A DNA stretch of 60,000 nucleotides, taken from positions 16,927,201 through 16,987,200 of the forward strand of contig NC_092670.1 of NCBI RefSeq assembly GCF_964355755.1, given 5' to 3'. Shown here in pieces: positions 42,401-52,534 of the stretch. This DNA is from Antedon mediterranea. Taxonomy: Eukaryota > Echinodermata > Crinoidea > Comatulida > Antedonidae. Position 1 is the stretch's first letter; each line of letters opens with the position of its first letter. The notes beneath the pieces were generated by a model, which was not told where the DNA came from, did not search any database, and saw nothing but the letters and a program-made list of their open reading frames with translations. Position numbers and translations under genes: made by a program.

Positions 42401-43396
42401 AACTTCATGTTTGTTCCACTTGTGTAACTTTCTAAGACATTTTAAATAAAAGTCAGATATAAAAAAACTAAGTAAATATTTTGTTACTTATGCCCAGAGG
42501 TTCTTAAGTAAATAATTCATCAATAAGTACAGTTTAGTAGATGAGTTTTTCAATTTTTTTCTGTGTTAAATTGTAAACAATTTATTTGTATTAAATTGCA
42601 GTACAGTTTTTTTCCATATCTGACATAAAAGTTAGTGTGTAAATAATGTTACAATTTACATTTTTCTTATTATACATTATATTTATTAATAATAATATTG
42701 TTGAACATTTAGTTGGAGGAAAAGATTGTTTTGTCTTGTTACCTATACTGTTTACCTTTGTCTAGTCTTGTATGTTTTATTCATTTCCATCTTTATTTAT
42801 GTTTTTTTGTCTGTACTATATTTATTTCATGGATGTACTGCCTCTGTGATGAGTGCCACTGTTTAATACCAAATCAGTAACTAAATAAAACATCATATGT
42901 TTACTGTTGTCCTCAGTTTAAAAGTACTGCTGTATTTATTATTGCACTAGTCTATGGCATGAATTTAGTTTAAAGCTCTGTCTACACGATCAAACTTTAT
43001 AAATCACAAACAAATGTCATTTTCCCATATATGGACATGATGATGTCATATCACTACTACCATATTTGGGCACATCACACTATTTTTGTTTGATAGTGTA
43101 TACAGAGCTATTAACTATAGAAGCCTGGTATTCCAATGCACTACCCCTTTAATATTTTTTCTTTTGTAATTAAATTAGAACAGCTTATGAATTGGCTATG
43201 TTTACTTGGTTTATTATTATTCCCTGTAAAGTAATTATATATCAATGTCACTAGAGATTGCATTGAAGATAAAGATTTAATTCTTTATTTCTGTTGTTAA
43301 ACTTGATTGTTGATAACTTTTCTTTCAGACAAACAACTTCAACAATTGACGGAGAAAAATCCCAAGTTACATTTAGACGGTGATCTCATCGTTTAG
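36469..43396 (+). CDS. Candidate two-exon small ORF (32 codons), tentative
   Basis: A 32-nt exon (36469-36500) lies between TTTCAG and GTAAGT and contains ATG CTG TAC. A second exon (43329-43396) lies between TTTCAG and GTATGC and closes the frame with TAG at its last three bases. Joined, the product is MLYRTSLLNHDKQLQQLTEK followed by NPKLHLDGDLIV. A further TTTCAG acceptor at 47266 and a CAG|GTAAGG donor at 34628 could belong to untranslated exons. The family is not recognised; the exons may instead belong to a longer gene or be chance. No transcript evidence. Confidence 0.35.
36675..36785 (-). repeat. Dispersed repeat, copy A (inverted relative to 57395-57495)
   Basis: CCCAGAGGGCCCAGTTGGTG ATCAGTGGCTGTGATGTACT is nearly identical to the reverse complement of 57395-57495. 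A shorter relative with GGCTGTGATGTACTAGA lies at about 55310-55365. Confidence 0.9.
38957..39142. mobile_element. TTAA-flanked MITE (piggyBac-type target)
   Basis: TTAA occurs at both ends, with TIRs GCTTGGTTCCCACTAG and CTAGTGGGAACCACGC (one mismatch). The interior is rich in AACGCAA/TTGCGTT inverted words. No transposase, about 186 bp. TTAA duplication is the hallmark of piggyBac-mobilised elements. Confidence 0.85.
40368..40530 (+). repeat. G-rich tract with AGATCCAGG repeats
   Basis: A run of at least 15 G is followed by GGGGAGGGATGGGG-type blocks. TGCCAGATCCAGGTAG recurs at about 40423 and 40474, with relatives at 40319 and 59526. G-quadruplex potential. Confidence 0.8.
41100..41462. 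repeat. Direct duplication of about 170 bp
   Basis: Two consecutive blocks share CACCGGAACCAGAAAA-type, ATATCTAATTTTCAGACATG and CATTTTAAC(T/C)ATTATAA, then TTTATCCAT(T/C)TGTATG. Divergence suggests an old event. Confidence 0.85.
42975..43109. mobile_element. MITE copy 8 (GCTCTGTCTACAC family)
   Basis: TIRs GCTCTGTCTACACGATCAAA and TTTGATAGTGTATACAGAGC with internal CATATATGGACATGATGAT. Lies about 220 bp upstream of the candidate exon 43329-43396. Confidence 0.85.
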
Positions 43397-43931
43397 GTAT
43401 GCCCATTGATTGCTTTTTACAATTTAAAAAAACAAAGTATTATTCTAAAAAATTAATTATCAAGTCTTTACATTACACAACAGAAATTCAATATAATATC
43501 TGTCAATTATTTTATTAAATATGTATTTTCTCTCAAAAACAAAAAATGAAGATGAATAAAATTAGACTTTGAATATGCCATTTTGAAAAAATAACCAAGT
43601 AGACAAAATAAACAGATGAATTTAACTAAGACAATTTTACTATTTTTTGCTTTAAATTACATTTTTTCAGGTAAATAACTTTTTTAAATCACATTTTTGG
43701 TCAAAGCGAATAAAAATATAATGTGACACAATTAAAAAATATATTATATATTTTTAGGGAGACAATCTTTAATCTTTTGTTGAACTTATGTTTATCCATG
43801 TACAGGTTTAAGAACAGGAGGGGAAGTGGGGGTTAATTTTTACTTTACCAGACTGTTTTGATTTGTTGCTTTGATTAAGTTCCAAATGTCTTGGGGAGAA
43901 AAAGCTTCCTGTTAGTTGATAGACACCCATA

Positions 43932-44973
43932 GACCCCATTTACACTTCATTGACGATTTCTTAGCCGGCCCGAAGTCGGCCCGACGCCGGCTTTCTTTTT
44001 AGCCCGCAATGTGTTTACACTTACCCAAAAAGCCGGCCTCGGGCCCCTACTATTGTGTTTACACTTGCTCTTGCGGAAGAGTGCTCGATACGATTTCGCT
44101 ACATTCACGTCATATCCGCTCATGTGCGCCCACCAACCCTTAAAAAGTTAATATTAAACGTTGTCGATCTACACTAGGCCTAGGCCTATCGAAATTTAGC
44201 AAAAAAAGAATCAAATAATGGTATTTAATATTGATCAAAACAATTGTTTTATTGCTTTACTACTAATGTTTAATGTTTTGATAAATCGTGCAACGAACCG
44301 TAACCAACAGAAATAACAGAGCGTTTTCAGCTTATTTTCGGAGGACAAGTTACTCCGTTAATTCGTAACTCCTCAACGGACAGTTGTATGGACAAAATTT
44401 TTACTGTAAAATGTTCTTTAAAGATTAGCCTACATAACTGTGTGATTGAAAAAAATTAGAAAATTTGTTTTCACTTCTTAAAGGCCATCGAAAAAAACAC
44501 CACAGTGTATAAGCATAGGCGCCGCTTGGTGTCCTGAATGCACCAGAAATCCCCTGAAAACGCTATGTTATTTTTGTTGGTTACGCTTCGTTGCACGGCA
44601 TTGTTTGTCATCGATCAAAAAAGATGTCTTCCGTTTCGTGAAAAAGGCGTATACATCTTCACCAATTTAATTTCAATCTTCACCAATTTAATTTCAATGA
44701 AGAATTCCCGTTCATCAACAATAATTTTTGTAAACTTTCAACTATAGTTGACCCAGAACGTTCATTTTATGACTGCAAGTGTTTACACTATACGAAGTGC
44801 CGGCCCGAAGCCCGCAATTGCCGGCCCTAAGCCTACTCTAGACTAGGCTCAAAATTGAGCCGGCTCGAGGCCGGCTCGGTTGTTCCCAGAGTGTTTACAC
44901 TTGTGCACTTTTGGCTCGGAGCCGGCCTCGAGCCGGCCTCGGGCTCGCTAAAAGCTGAAGTGTAAATGGGGTC
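43932..44973. mobile_element. 1.04-kb TIR element with GC-rich subterminal repeats
   Basis: TIRs GACCCCATTTACACTTCA at both ends (18 bp) with ATA on each flank. Both ends carry clusters of GCCGGCCCGA/GAGCCGGC words and repeated GTGTTTACACTT. The centre is AT-rich with a 69-codon ORF of no recognisable domain. A non-autonomous DNA transposon is likely; superfamily not assigned. Confidence 0.85.
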
Positions 44974-46499
44974 ATACTCTCAAAATTGGTCAGTTCATGA
45001 AACCAGGCCGGTGGTGAGTGTGCAGCCGAGATGCCCATTGCTGGCCAGCCATAGCCCACTATTTTTTTTATAGGTGAGCCTCTATGGCAAGACCAAACCA
45101 AATCATTATAAATGTCTATCCCTCCCAAAAAAACCCTGATTTTATCAGTGTGAATACAAATAAATGCAGTAATTGTGAAATAATTCTGTTTCACTTTTCA
45201 GTGAAAGAAATCTAATCTCCTCCCTTTCTTTATCACTTCTTATTTTTTATATTGTACTTTAACAATGTGTGAAAGTTATGCTATTTTACATGCACTGTTT
45301 TTTTTATTAGCATATCTTGTATATGGATCTTAATTCCCAAATGAATTGTGATAATTCATTGAACTTTACTTAAACCATTAAGGATTAAGTACTAATCCTA
45401 AATTAAAGACTGGTATTAATTGAACTAATGCCAAGCAGATTGAAAATAACAGTATGCATCAAAATAGACTAGGCCTATAGAAAACCATTTCTTTCTTTAA
45501 AAAATCAAACAAAATCAATATTTCTTTTTATTTTCTCATTGATAGTTAATTTACACTAAGACTCAATTCATTTTTTTTGGTGGCCGTTTAATAATCATAT
45601 AAAGTTCTTGATATTTTGGTGGTTATGAATCAGGTACAGTAGGTGTAGTATGTATGTGTCAGTGTGCCTTGACTTTTTATTGTAATTGTTGTTTACTTTA
45701 TCATATTTTTGTTGTTGTGTATATTTCTTATGGATGCACCTTCCATTTGGTCGAGTGCCACTGTAAAAGTGTAAACTCCAAATAAATTATTATTATTATT
45801 ATTATTAATTATACTAAATAATATCCATTTTGGCCCTCCCAACCAACAGTTTTGATATGTTTTCTAATGTGTATTGCCCATCGATGACAAGTTAACTTTT
45901 AAACCTGCGTTACTATAGTTAAATACAGTATATTGTTGACTGTATCATTATTTAATTTTCTTTTTATTACTTTTAAAATGATAAACAGTCAAAATCTCCT
46001 TAACATTCCTTACCCATTTACCTAATGTTTGATGTTTTAACTAACGTCATCGTTTTATTTATGGACACATTCACTATCATCTCAAGTGGGTGTATGCCAT
46101 GTTTGTACATACAAACTCATCATTTGTGTACATATATTTATTGTCTTTCCTTTCGATGCTTATGATGTGAAGCACAATGTTGTAGTTTCTCATGGAGCAA
46201 TAATTTTGCAACCCACTATTTTTATTACTGTTGTCCGAGGGAACTAATTTAGATATTGCCACCCATGGAGGAAGGCGCAATATTGGTTATATCAATATTT
46301 GATAGTTTTTTTATAGTTTTTTTTATATGACCAATATTTCGCTTTATGTGCACCCATGTTGGTGCTTTACAAAGATCTCTGATGGATATATGAAACAAAG
46401 AAGAAGTACATATTTAATGACTAGAAAATAAGGGGGCACAAAGAAAATACATACCGTAGTCTCATGGGTGGATCTAGGAAGCTATAGAAGCACACACTC

Positions 46500-46622
46500 A
46501 ACATCCCCCCCCCCCTCCTACCCGAACACTTTTGAAACTTAAATGAAGTACTTTTTATATCTATTTTTAAATGACTATTAATATTTTGTTAGTGCTCCCC
46601 CCCCCCACCCCCTTCCACCCCC
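46500..46622. repeat. C-rich low-complexity tract
   Basis: Two poly-C runs (about 46504-46517 and 46598-46620) within CCTCCTACCCG and CCCACCCCCTTCCACCCCCAG. No gene. Confidence 0.85.
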
Positions 46623-48417
46623 AGAAATTCCTGGATTCGTCCCTTACAGTAAATTTACACACATCATACATTTATTTGTTCCCTTTTTATTTTAACTGCA
46701 TACTCCCTTTATATTGTTTTTATATCACACAATTAGGCGCTAGACTCCAAGTTCTCCTCTTTCAAAATTCTTGCTTCTGTCCTGATAACATTTTACATTG
46801 GTATACTGGTTGGTATATTCAAACTTTTTAGTTAAAAAAAAAAAATTCATCATCATACCACTATACCACATCATAACCTCAGCAACAAATGTAGGACATG
46901 TTGCAACATTATGATTTATTTCACATTCACAACATAAAATTTGGTTGAACGATTAAATATATAATAGTATTATTTCTAAATGAAATATTACATATTACAA
47001 TTGCTTGACACAATGTATATTATTATGATCAAAAATGCTTATCAACAAGTTGTTTTTCAAATATAGTTTATGAAGGTATGTTTTTACTGGTGTCAAATGA
47101 TTTAAGTATTTTCTGGAATGCTTAGCACTCACGTAGGTACTTAGTATACACGTAGACCATTTTATATTTAACCTCCATAGGTATGCAACATATAAATTCA
47201 ATTTTAGATGTCTCTGCAGTGTCTACAAACATACTCAGAGATACCTTACTTTTCTTTTTTTTTCAGACAATGCCTAGTAATGAATTACTGTTGATTATTT
47301 CAGTTAGTGCTTTGTGCCGGTTGTTGAGTTGAATTGTTAAGATTTTATAAACTGTAAAAGACTGTTTCATTTGCTATATAGAAACACAAAGGCGTAATCC
47401 TCCACCTCACAATCATGTGTACCGTGCCATTCACTCCTTTCAAATTTTCATTTGTTTAAATAAGAATACGTACAATAACGATAAAGAATAGACTGCTATA
47501 GAAATAGATATCCACTTATTATTCACCTAATACCTCACTGGTCGTTCACCCTAATATTAATATACTAAATCCCATCGTATTGATCATCAATGGTGTTAGA
47601 TCATTGCTTTGCTTGGTTGCCAGGGCATAAAAATGCGCATATACATTAAATTCTATTGCTTGAGAACGTCCTACCATTAGAGTGTTGGGTAGGCTCTATA
47701 GTGACTATTTAATAGCATGTAATGTAAATGGGGGAATAACCTGCGACTCGCAGCTTACTGGGCTCAATTGCGCACAGGTGTGGACGACACATACCTAAGG
47801 GTCCCTTCATGTCGAGTGCTGCCACCAAACGGCGCCCGTTCGGTGGCCCTACCATAATACGGTACAGTCGATGTCGTCGGGGAGGCCACGACCAACCTAA
47901 CTAAATACACTATGCAGACATTAACGCCCGTATTCTTAAACCGGACTTTAGTCGTAGTTCGAGCTAAAACTTTAAAAATGACGTCATTTTAATTCATAAA
48001 CCGAACTTCAACTAAATCGCCAACTAATTCAGGCCAACCTCGACTAAATCGAGACGGATTTTGATCGATTTTTTAATTCCTGGAGAGGGCAGGCTAAATG
48101 GTCGACTAAATAGTTTTTAAACGATGTTTATGAAAAACGTAACAGTCATTGAGTTGTTATATTGGCCAGATATTGAAGAATGAAATATCTATTTTTATAT
48201 TAGCTTAAATTAAATATACATTGGTATAAGTTATAATAATGAAAATCATCTTTATTTACAACCGTATACAAATTACATTATTTTCTTCGCGCAAGTCCGA
48301 CTTGAACTACGTGATGCCATAGCGACAATGGCAGATGCGGAAATTCACCACGCAATGAAATGTTTAGGGGGCCTAGCGCTTTCTTGTCACGCTATGAAGT
48401 GCGTGGTTCGTAGCGAT

Positions 48418-50660
48418 CATTTTTATTTTTTATTTTTATTTTTTATTCAATTTTCAGGCACAAAAATACATGACAACAAGACAGCGGTGCAGCACCCTGA
48501 TGATTGCCATGAGTGCAAAGCACTATCGAGATGGCTCTCCATATACTGCACTTGAACAATCAAAATACAAAATTAGTGTACAATGAATATTGAAAAGAAT
48601 TGGTTCTGGCATATTTGTGTTTAAAAATAACTGATTCGGAATATCTTGGATTACAATCAACAAAATCATGAATATTAAAATCAATTCGACCATTCAAACA
48701 TTTCATAATAAAAAGTATACTGAGAAAACACATTCTCCGGTCCATAGATGGTAAATTTAAATGTTCGAGCCGTTGCTCGTAATCGCCCTTAGCACACAAT
48801 TTTGTGATCCTTCGAAGAGGTTTATTTATGCTAGTAATATGTTGTTTTTGATGAGGCACCCAAACAGAGGCAGCATACTCAAGTATGGGCCTATATAAAC
48901 CGTTAAAAAGCCTCATCAAAATTACAGGGTCGTTAAATATCACAAAACGCTTTATGAATCCGACAATTTGGAGAGATTTTGTGGTAATTGCGGACACATG
49001 CGTTGACCAAGAGAGATTGCTTTCGAAGTGAATACCAAGATATTTGTGGGAGGTAACTACTTGAAGGTCATTAGTGTGAATATGATAACGAGCATGAATG
49101 GGATTACGTTTGCGAGTAATATGGAGAACTTTGCATTTTTTAGCATTAAGTCTCATCATGTTATTTTGACACCATTCATCGATGTTATCTAGATCTTTTT
49201 GAAGTAATATCGCATCATATTCACATCTAATTGGCCTAAACACCACCGTATCGTCGGCATATTGTCTAATTTGAGAGGTGATCGACATAGGGAGGTCAAA
49301 AACGAACGAGTTGAAAAGTAATGGGCCAAGTACCGACCCTTGAGGTACACCTGAAACAACAGGCGTACGGTCAGATATCAGTCCATTGAGGACAATCTGT
49401 TGGCAACGATCAGTAAGAAAGGAGCCCATCCATTTCAAAATTGGACCACATAGACCAAAATTGTGGAGCTTACGTAATAGTTTAGGGTGACTCACACGGT
49501 CAAATGCTTTTTCCCAATCAAGGAATATAGCATCGACGACTGGTGGGTTCGTACCATCTAATATTTTGGACCATTCGTGGTATATGGATGAAGCTTGTGT
49601 AACACAAGATCTTCCAGGACAGAACCCGTGCTGTACAGGACTAACGTTGGCCAATTTCCATTCCTTCACCACAATGCCTTGGTCAGGGGACATTTGAAAA
49701 ATTTTAAGCAAAATTGGGGATATAACAGGTGCAGCCATACTCAACATCATAGGGGTAATGCCGTCTGGCCCAGGGGATTTATTAGTATCTAAAGATAACA
49801 GGGCACGGAAAATTTGATCCCTATTGATGAAAATACTAGTTAAAGGTAAGACAATTTCACTGTGATTACAATAAGATGTTTCGTTTGTTACATTGAAATC
49901 ATCATTATCTTCAGTAAAATTAGACTGAAAATATGTCGAAAATGCTTTAGTAGCATTTAAATCTGAATCTATGATATTGCCGTTTAAAGTATACTTTCTT
50001 TCTGTTGCACATTTTCGTTTTTTTTAAACATATGACCAAAATCGTTTAGGATTAGATTTACAGCCTAAACTAAGATTATGGAGGTAATAATAATGAGACT
50101 TTCTCGTAGTTTCACGCAATGCGTTACTAAATTTTCTGTATTTTTCCCACTTATACATGTTATTCAGATGTTTCTTTGCATCTCGATAAAGGCGTCTCTT
50201 TTTATGAGACATTTTAATAATTTCAGTTGTTATCCAGATTGATTTTCTGCGAGGTTTGCTTTTAGCTTTGGGTATGCAATCATCAATAGCGGCTAGAAAA
50301 AGGTCTTTAAAACAAGTCCAAGTGGAATCTACAAGGTCTAACATAGAATGTGATCCATTATTTGTATATCTGGTAGGAAAATTTACAAGTTGAACAAGAT
50401 TAAGAGATAACATTATATTTTCAAACTCAATGTTACAGTTCCAGTTCGAACCAAAGTCATAATTGAATTCACCAGCGATGATCACAGCAGTATATTTGTG
50501 CATGATGGAGAGTATATTGTCTGAGAGTTCTTGAAAATTGGTTAACCATTCTCTTGATGGGGACCTAGAAAATATAAAAGTTACCGTACCGCCATGGTTC
50601 CTAAATATATTTTGAAGATTTTGTTTGTTGTTAATCAAATATACTTCACTGTTAAATTAA
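48418..50660 (-). pseudogene. LINE (non-LTR retrotransposon) with endonuclease and RT remnants
   Basis: One frame runs through 50638-48560. The 5' part keeps an APE-type endonuclease piece, IIAGEFNYDFG (the expected GDFN has Glu in place of Asp), and FPTRYTNNGSHSMLDL, then FWSYV before an in-frame TAA at 50024. The 3' part has NKSPGPDGITP, QHGFCPGRSC, FLDWEKAFDRVSHPKLL, GVPQGSVLGPLLFNSF and QYADDTVVF, then a long C-terminus. Segments normally between LDL and WTCF, and between KLANVSPV and QHGF, are missing in frame. An A-rich tail lies at about 48418-48445. Dead copy; CR1/Jockey-like clade is a guess. Confidence 0.92.
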
Positions 50661-50915
50661 TACTGATCTTGTTCTAATAATTAATGATTAAAATTATTTT
50701 TCATGTATATAGTCCTGATGCGTAAAATGTGTCTGTGAACGTAGTTCAAAATGGAAAGTGATATCAATGCGCAAAATTTTGTCTGCTCCTCAAATACTCT
50801 CTTGTCATTAGCCAATGTATAGCCTTTGTTACCCAGACGTGTGCAACTCGACTAAAAGCTCGACTTCATTAAGTCGAACTGCAAACTTCGACTACTTCGT
50901 TTTAAATCGAATTTG

Positions 50916-51773
50916 AAGTATAAGTCGCAACTGTGTATAAGACGCACCCCCTAACTGAGAGTAAAATATCGGTATTTTTTATATCGTCGATGTATAAGAC
51001 GCACTTTATATTTCATCAAAACAATGTTTTTTTAAATTGTAATCAATATTATTGTAATAGTATATTTTGTTATATCTACAACGGCGTCCTTTATTTAGGT
51101 TTTTTCCTACGCAGGCTCGGCCGCGCCCAGCCTCAACAAATTCTTTCTAACTTGTTATTCATAAGTTTCGCACCCGCAACATCGAGTGCATGACCGTGTG
51201 TGTAACACGCACGTGTGTGTGGGCTAGCCTCGCTCGATTATTATGAGAGGGCGCACGTTTTCACGGACAATCGTATTCAATTAGTATCTATGTATTCGAG
51301 AAGTGTGTATGCTAGGTCCATGCTATAATCAACTGGAGAATATACTAGTCGAATACCGTACACCATGTGGCCGCCAAGAAGGGCTCGCACTGGGGGTACG
51401 GCGGTCGGCGATCGTGCGTATAACTATAAATAAATACTAGGCCTATTCCAATCGTAAACGTTTACAAATGAAATTTTATCGGAGCGCCTAAAACAGCTCC
51501 ATAATGAACAAATCTTTTCATCATATTTAGTATAACATCACGCTAAAATGCCTTGAAAACTAGGCAGAAGCAGGTTGCCGTTACATTAGTACACTGTCTG
51601 TAGCTAGCTAGCCTCTAGGCCTGGCCCTAACCTACTCAGGCCTAGGCGACGAGGTGACGATATGTACAATCTGTGTGGTGAGGCATTTATGTTTGGTGTA
51701 TAAGACGCACCCTTAATTTAGAGGTCAAATTTGCGTGTCAAAAGTGCGACTTATACACCGAAATATACGGTAA
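50916..51773. mobile_element. TATAAGACGCAC-type element nested in the Harbinger element
   Basis: The right end reads, on the minus strand, TACCGTATATTTCGGTGTAT then AAGTCGCACTTTTG. GTATAAGACGCACCC words occur at both ends and internally (50936, 50993, 51699). A GC-rich centre holds a 86-codon ORF of no recognised type. The left terminus is imperfect. Confidence 0.7.
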
Positions 51774-52403
51774 TAGCTCGAACTACGACTTTTTCAAGTC
51801 GAACTTTGAACTACGACTAAAGTCCGGTTTAAGAATACGGGCGTAATATTTATAACAAGATTACACCTTTTTCTTACATCTAAATGAAAATTTTGTTTTT
51901 TGGAGCTCTCTGCACATGTTTATGTCAAACCACTACACAGTTAGTGTCACATTGTAGCATCACTAACAACAGACATTCATTTAAAGATATAAAAGGGGAG
52001 CAAAATGTTTTTTTAAAATTAGGAAACAGTATTTTTTGCTATCCTCAGATCATCATCAGATTAGCGCCAGCGTGATCACGCTCCTTTTAAATGAAGGCCT
52101 ATAATGATATGAAAATTGAGCAGTTGAATTTATAGGAACAATGGTATTTTAAATAATTTATTAATCTGTCCATACCTTTAGAAACATTTATGTCCCTTTA
52201 AACATTTATGAAGATCAGGTGACTGCGGTTTTATTTCCATTTCCTCTTTCTTTCCTCTTCCTCTCATACCTATCCACTCGCAGCCAATCAAAACAAGTTA
52301 TTTTATATTATCATATTTTGCTGGTATCATAATAATTTTAATACAATAAATAAATAAATAAACATTTTATATTGGAATTGCTGTTTAGTAGTTTTGGTTT
52401 TAT

Positions 52404-52534
52404 AATCAAACTATTTTCACAAAAAAATAAAAAAAGTGTGAAGTGCCCAAATATGGTAGTGATATGCCCAAATATGGTAGTGATATGACATCATCATTTT
52501 TTTGTCACATAAAGTTTTATAGTGTAGACAGAGC
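52404..52534. mobile_element. MITE copy 9, left end eroded
   Basis: Internal GCCCAAATATGGTAGTGATA in two tandem copies and the right TIR AGTGTAGACAGAGC; the left TIR is degenerate (TATAATCAAACTATTTTCAC). Confidence 0.75.

Larger units (their letters stand above)
36501..43328. other. Intron-like or intergenic region
   Basis: No conserved exon seen. Contains dispersed repeats (36675-36785), a TTAA-flanked MITE (38957-39142), a G-rich tract (40368-40530), a direct duplication (41100-41460) and MITE copy 8. Confidence 0.45.
47935..51843. mobile_element. PIF/Harbinger-like element, 3.9 kb, carrying nested insertions
   Basis: Perfect 36-bp TIRs beginning CGCCCGTATTCTTAAACCGG lie at both ends, and TAA is duplicated at 47932-47934 and 51844-51846. 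A 3-bp TWA target is diagnostic of PIF/Harbinger transposons. No DDE transposase or Myb-like ORF is visible. The interior is instead a LINE fragment (48418-50660) and another element (50916-51773). Subterminal words GACTAAATCGAGA / TCGACTAAAAGCTCG recur. Confidence 0.85.
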
